Part shown: one piece after another, positions 61,552-64,000 of the stretch
Layout of the letters: each line of letters opens with the position of its first letter
Numbering within the stretch: the first letter of the stretch is position 1
Source of the DNA: CAYQDB01 sp964416195
GTDB lineage: Bacteria; Zixibacteria; MSB-5A5; GN15; FEB-12
Assembly (NCBI GenBank): GCA_964416195.1
Contig: CAYQDB010000006.1
Location: 62,001 to 126,000 of the forward strand
Length of the DNA stretch: 64,000 nucleotides
Direction of reading: 5' to 3'
Position numbers and translations under genes: made by a program
The notes under the pieces: generated by a model
What the model saw: the letters and a program-made list of their open reading frames with translations, nothing else
Told to the model about the DNA's origin: nothing
Database searches by the model: none

Positions 61552-62958
61552 GTGAAAGAGAATCGTCAACCGGCGGAACCATACCGCATAAAATCAATTG
61601 AGCCAATCAAGCGGCTAAACCGCAAAGAGCGCGAGAAGAAGCTTGTTGAGGCAAAGTACAACGTCTTCAAACTGGATGCGGCTGATATATATATTGATCT
61701 TTTAACTGATTCCGGCACGTCGGCCATGTCTGCCCGGCAGTGGGGGGCTTTGATGCAGGGAGACGAATCGTATGCCGGAGCGACATCGTTTCGCAAGTTC
61801 GAGAAAACGGTTCAGAACATCTTCAGAAAGAAGAAAGTTATTCCCTGTCACCAGGGCCGTTCGGCGGAAAACCTCATGTTCAGCACTGTTGTCAAGAAGG
61901 GTCAGTATGTGGTAAACAACACGCACTTCGATACCACCCGAGCCAACACACTTTACTCCGGGGGTATCCCTGTTGATTTGCCCTGCCCGGAATCGGTTTC
62001 GCCGGAACCGCTTCCGTTCAAGGGGAATATGGATATCGTCCGGCTGGAGCAGTTCATTCACGAACATGGCTCAGAGAAAATCGCTATGGTAATGATGACC
62101 ATCACCAACAACTCCGTTGGCGGCCAGCCAGTATCCATGAAGAATATCCACGAGGTCTCGCAGTTGTGCCAAGAGCATCATATTCCCTTCTTCTACGACA
62201 GTGCTCGCTTTGCCGAAAACTGTTACTTCATCAAACGGGACGAACCGGGTTACGGTGACAAGTCAATTCGGGAGATAGCCTCGGAGATGTTTGATGCCTG
62301 CGATGGAATCATGATGTCGGCGAAAAAGGATGGGCTGGCCAATATCGGCGGCTGTATTGCCCTGGATAATGAGGATTGGTACCGCCGCATTACCGATCTC
62401 ATGACAGTCGTCGAGGGTTTCCCGACCTATGGGGGGTTGGCGGGGCGAGACCTTGAGGTGCTGGCGGTCGGTCTCGAAGAAGTCATGGATTTTGCTTACC
62501 TTGATTTCCGGGTAAAGCAGGTGGCTTACCTGGGACAGCAGATCAAGCAGGCAGGGATGTCGATCGTTGAACCTACCGGCGGCCATGCAGTATTTGTGGA
62601 TGCCGGGCAGTTACTGCCCAACATACAGGCTGATCAGTTCCCCGGCCAGACGCTGACTGTCGAGTTTTATCGCGAGGGAGGTGTACGGGTGGTCGAGATG
62701 GGCTCGTTAATGTTTGGCGGTATCGACCCTGCTACCGGTGAGAAGGCTACAGCCAAGCGAGAGCTGGTGCGCATGTGCCTTCCGCGCCGTGTGTACACCA
62801 ATTCGCACTACGATTACGTCGCGGAGATCGCTGAGCGGATTGTGACCAGGAAAGATTCCCTGGTTGGTTACAAAATCACCAGACAGGCACCGTTACTTCG
62901 TCACTTCACGTGCGATCTTGCCGAACTCCTGCCGGAGCAGGTCAAGGTGAAGCGTTAA
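61552..62958 (+). CDS. tnaA: Tryptophanase
   Basis: 468 aa, GTG start with AAGGAGG. PLP enzyme splitting L-tryptophan to indole, pyruvate and ammonia. PLP lysine in MMSAKKDGLANIGG (Lys258/259); CHQGRSAENLMFS, TITNNSVGGQPVSMKN and DSARFAENCYFI are family motifs. GVRVVEMGSLMFGG and LRHFTCDL fit tryptophanase better than tyrosine phenol-lyase (which has SMERG there), but the two are close. No tryptophan permease nearby. Confidence 0.88.
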   Translation: MKENRQPAEPYRIKSIEPIKRLNRKEREKKLVEAKYNVFKLDAADIYIDLLTDSGTSAMSARQWGALMQGDESYAGATSFRKFEKTVQNIFRKKKVIPCHQGRSAENLMFSTVVKKGQYVVNNTHFDTTRANTLYSGGIPVDLPCPESVSPEPLPFKGNMDIVRLEQFIHEHGSEKIAMVMMTITNNSVGGQPVSMKNIHEVSQLCQEHHIPFFYDSARFAENCYFIKRDEPGYGDKSIREIASEMFDACDGIMMSAKKDGLANIGGCIALDNEDWYRRITDLMTVVEGFPTYGGLAGRDLEVLAVGLEEVMDFAYLDFRVKQVAYLGQQIKQAGMSIVEPTGGHAVFVDAGQLLPNIQADQFPGQTLTVEFYREGGVRVVEMGSLMFGGIDPATGEKATAKRELVRMCLPRRVYTNSHYDYVAEIAERIVTRKDSLVGYKITRQAPLLRHFTCDLAELLPEQVKVKR

Positions 62959-62970
62959 AGCAACAGGAGT

Positions 62971-63561
62971 ATGAGTCAGATTGCGAGGGACTCTCTGTGG
63001 TTGTTGGTGGGACTGCTGTCTTTTGTTTCTTGCAGTGCTATCAAGATAGAGACCGGCCAGACCCAGGGTGAGGCGATTGAATCGTCACAAGCGCAAGCAA
63101 AGATGCTCCGCGCTAGCTGGGCCAACAGGTTTCAGCAAGCGACGCCACCGGAGATGGCGCGATTGCTTATTTACCATGTTGATTCCGTCACTGCCCGGTA
63201 TGTAACCTACGGTTTCGGGGTGGCTGCTCAGTGGCGTGAAGGTAGTGCCAACCGTAGCGATAAGATCACGGATACGGAAATACGTGATGGTATGGCACAA
63301 TGGATCGAAACCCAGAAACCGATCCTGAAAGCTTATGAGGACAACCTTGAGTATGCGCTGGAACGGATTAGGCAAAGCCGTTATTTCCATCAGAACTTCC
63401 TTGATTTGCTCGGTGAGTTAGCCGGGCAATACTATAGGGTGTACAGCGTCACTTTTTCCCCATCCGGCAGTGTGGAGGAATATGAGCAAACGTTGGATGT
63501 AGCAAAGCGCGACACGGAGATGATCAGTGCCCGGTGCCAAGCCGAGCTTGATAGGTATTGA
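62971..63561 (+). CDS. Predicted lipoprotein of unknown function
   Basis: 196 aa. Signal sequence and lipobox-like LLSFVSC, lipid Cys at ~21. The mature part is helical and charged, with no recognised domain (residues ~110-150: QKPILKAYEDNLEYALERIR). Starts 12 nt after tnaA on the same strand, with GGAG just before the ATG, so cotranscribed. Confidence 0.65.
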   Translation: MSQIARDSLWLLVGLLSFVSCSAIKIETGQTQGEAIESSQAQAKMLRASWANRFQQATPPEMARLLIYHVDSVTARYVTYGFGVAAQWREGSANRSDKITDTEIRDGMAQWIETQKPILKAYEDNLEYALERIRQSRYFHQNFLDLLGELAGQYYRVYSVTFSPSGSVEEYEQTLDVAKRDTEMISARCQAELDRY

Positions 63562-63959
63562 CCAGTTGCAGACCAACAAGCATCAATATGAAATGGGATT
63601 CAAGAATCATGGTGGTTCTCGGCTGATAAGGCATGTAGTTATAGTTGTTTTTCGGATAACCAAAAGCTGCCATAACATGTTGTTGATTATAAGCTTAGGC
63701 TGCGGCCACCAAATTATCCTATTGTTTTGGCCGGCAAATTGCGTCCGGATTGGGCTGTCGGTATGTTCTGTTCTTGACTTTTTATATGGAACTTTGCATA
63801 CTTAAACGACTTATACGAAATGGAGGAAAAGTTATAGCAATACGGCTAATGTTTTTTTGATTTTGTACCACGTGTAGTGGATGACATTAACTTATTGGCT
63901 TAAAGGCCGTAGCTATAACTTTACTCGGTTCCAATTCCGGGTGAAGCATCCGGTTTCTT
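63562..63959. other. Intergenic region with one long imperfect inverted repeat
   Basis: 398 bp, AT-rich. An open frame overlapping the lipoprotein end is not believable (no domain, no ribosome-binding site). AAAGTTATAGC-AA-TACGGC (63828-63846) pairs with GCCGTA-GCTATAACTTT (63906-63922). The loop holds a TTTTTTT run. Confidence 0.45.
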
Positions 63960-64000
63960 ATGGAAAAGATTTCGCGTAAGTCATTTCTGTTTCTCCTCCT
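63960..64000 (+). CDS. Possible start of a secreted protein (truncated by window end)
   Basis: ATG at 63960 opens MEKISRKSFLFLL, a positively charged then hydrophobic beginning typical of a signal peptide, and stays open to the window end. Only 13 codons are visible and no good ribosome-binding site is seen. Confidence 0.35.
   Translation, partial: MEKISRKSFLFLL

Noticed and set aside
63527..63805. 92-codon frame after the lipoprotein gene
   Set aside because: Overlaps the preceding gene, no ribosome-binding site, no domain, composition like non-coding DNA.
1..64000. tRNA, rRNA, CRISPR array, prophage, toxin-antitoxin or restriction system
   Set aside because: None was seen by reading both strands; no direct-repeat array, cloverleaf sequence, integrase or transposase gene was found.

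Overview
The window looks like a chromosomal segment of a Gram-negative bacterium of the FCB superphylum, most likely candidate phylum Zixibacteria. Three things support this: secreted proteins with a C-terminal NYPNPFN / FlgD-like sorting domain, type I dockerin-like repeats of the DVADLTYLVNYLF type, and cohesin-like domains linked to dockerins; outer-membrane and LPS-type genes (KdsB, Wza/Wzz, a DUF5686-like protein) fit a diderm. The taxon is inferred from protein style, not from a marker tree. No rRNA, tRNA, CRISPR array, transposase or phage gene was seen.

Layout. 1-405: end of a prohibitin/SPFH gene. 745-11576: three large secreted proteins (a beta-propeller-like protein with two dockerin repeats, a 1080-aa protein with sorting domain, and an 1837-aa protein with about 15 cysteine-rich Ig-like repeats, a cohesin-like domain, a dockerin pair and a sorting domain). 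11699-20052 (minus): housekeeping run dtd, maf, RodZ-like, GT-like, smc, ftsY, yjbQ and rlmH, the last interrupted by an in-frame TAA. 20584-24525: an M1-peptidase-like protein that has lost its zinc site, a YihY membrane protein and a PTS IIA protein. 24893-33468: surface polysaccharide region with a WbpB/WbpD/WbpE-like trio, Wzz and Wza homologues, and two polytopic membrane proteins. 33473-34604: tandem paralogous lipoproteins separated by a MITE-like element. 34692-37408 (minus): gatC, kdsB, pyrG. 37569-40957: a three-gene signalling cassette in which the kinase-like and regulator proteins lack key catalytic residues. 40969-47357 (minus): mltG, ruvX and envelope proteins. 47511-57116: a complete menaquinone pathway (menG/ubiE, menF, D, H, B, A, C, E on plus, and a hot-dog thioesterase on minus). 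57378-63561: cohesin-like secreted protein, sucCD, a membrane protein, tryptophanase and a lipoprotein. The window ends with a possible new gene start.

The intergenic spaces carry several families of short palindromic or inverted repeats (GGCAGATGT palindrome, CCCACCGC hairpin, TTGTTGAAAAA-ended MITE-like elements, CTTCGACTCCGCTC inverted pair, GAGTAGGTCAGGA inverted pair). Most operonic genes overlap by 1-11 nt, and GTG/TTG starts are frequent.

The best candidates for undescribed biology are the degenerate signalling cassette (37569-40957), the giant cysteine-rich cohesin-dockerin protein (6063-11576) and the pseudo-peptidase (20584-22803).
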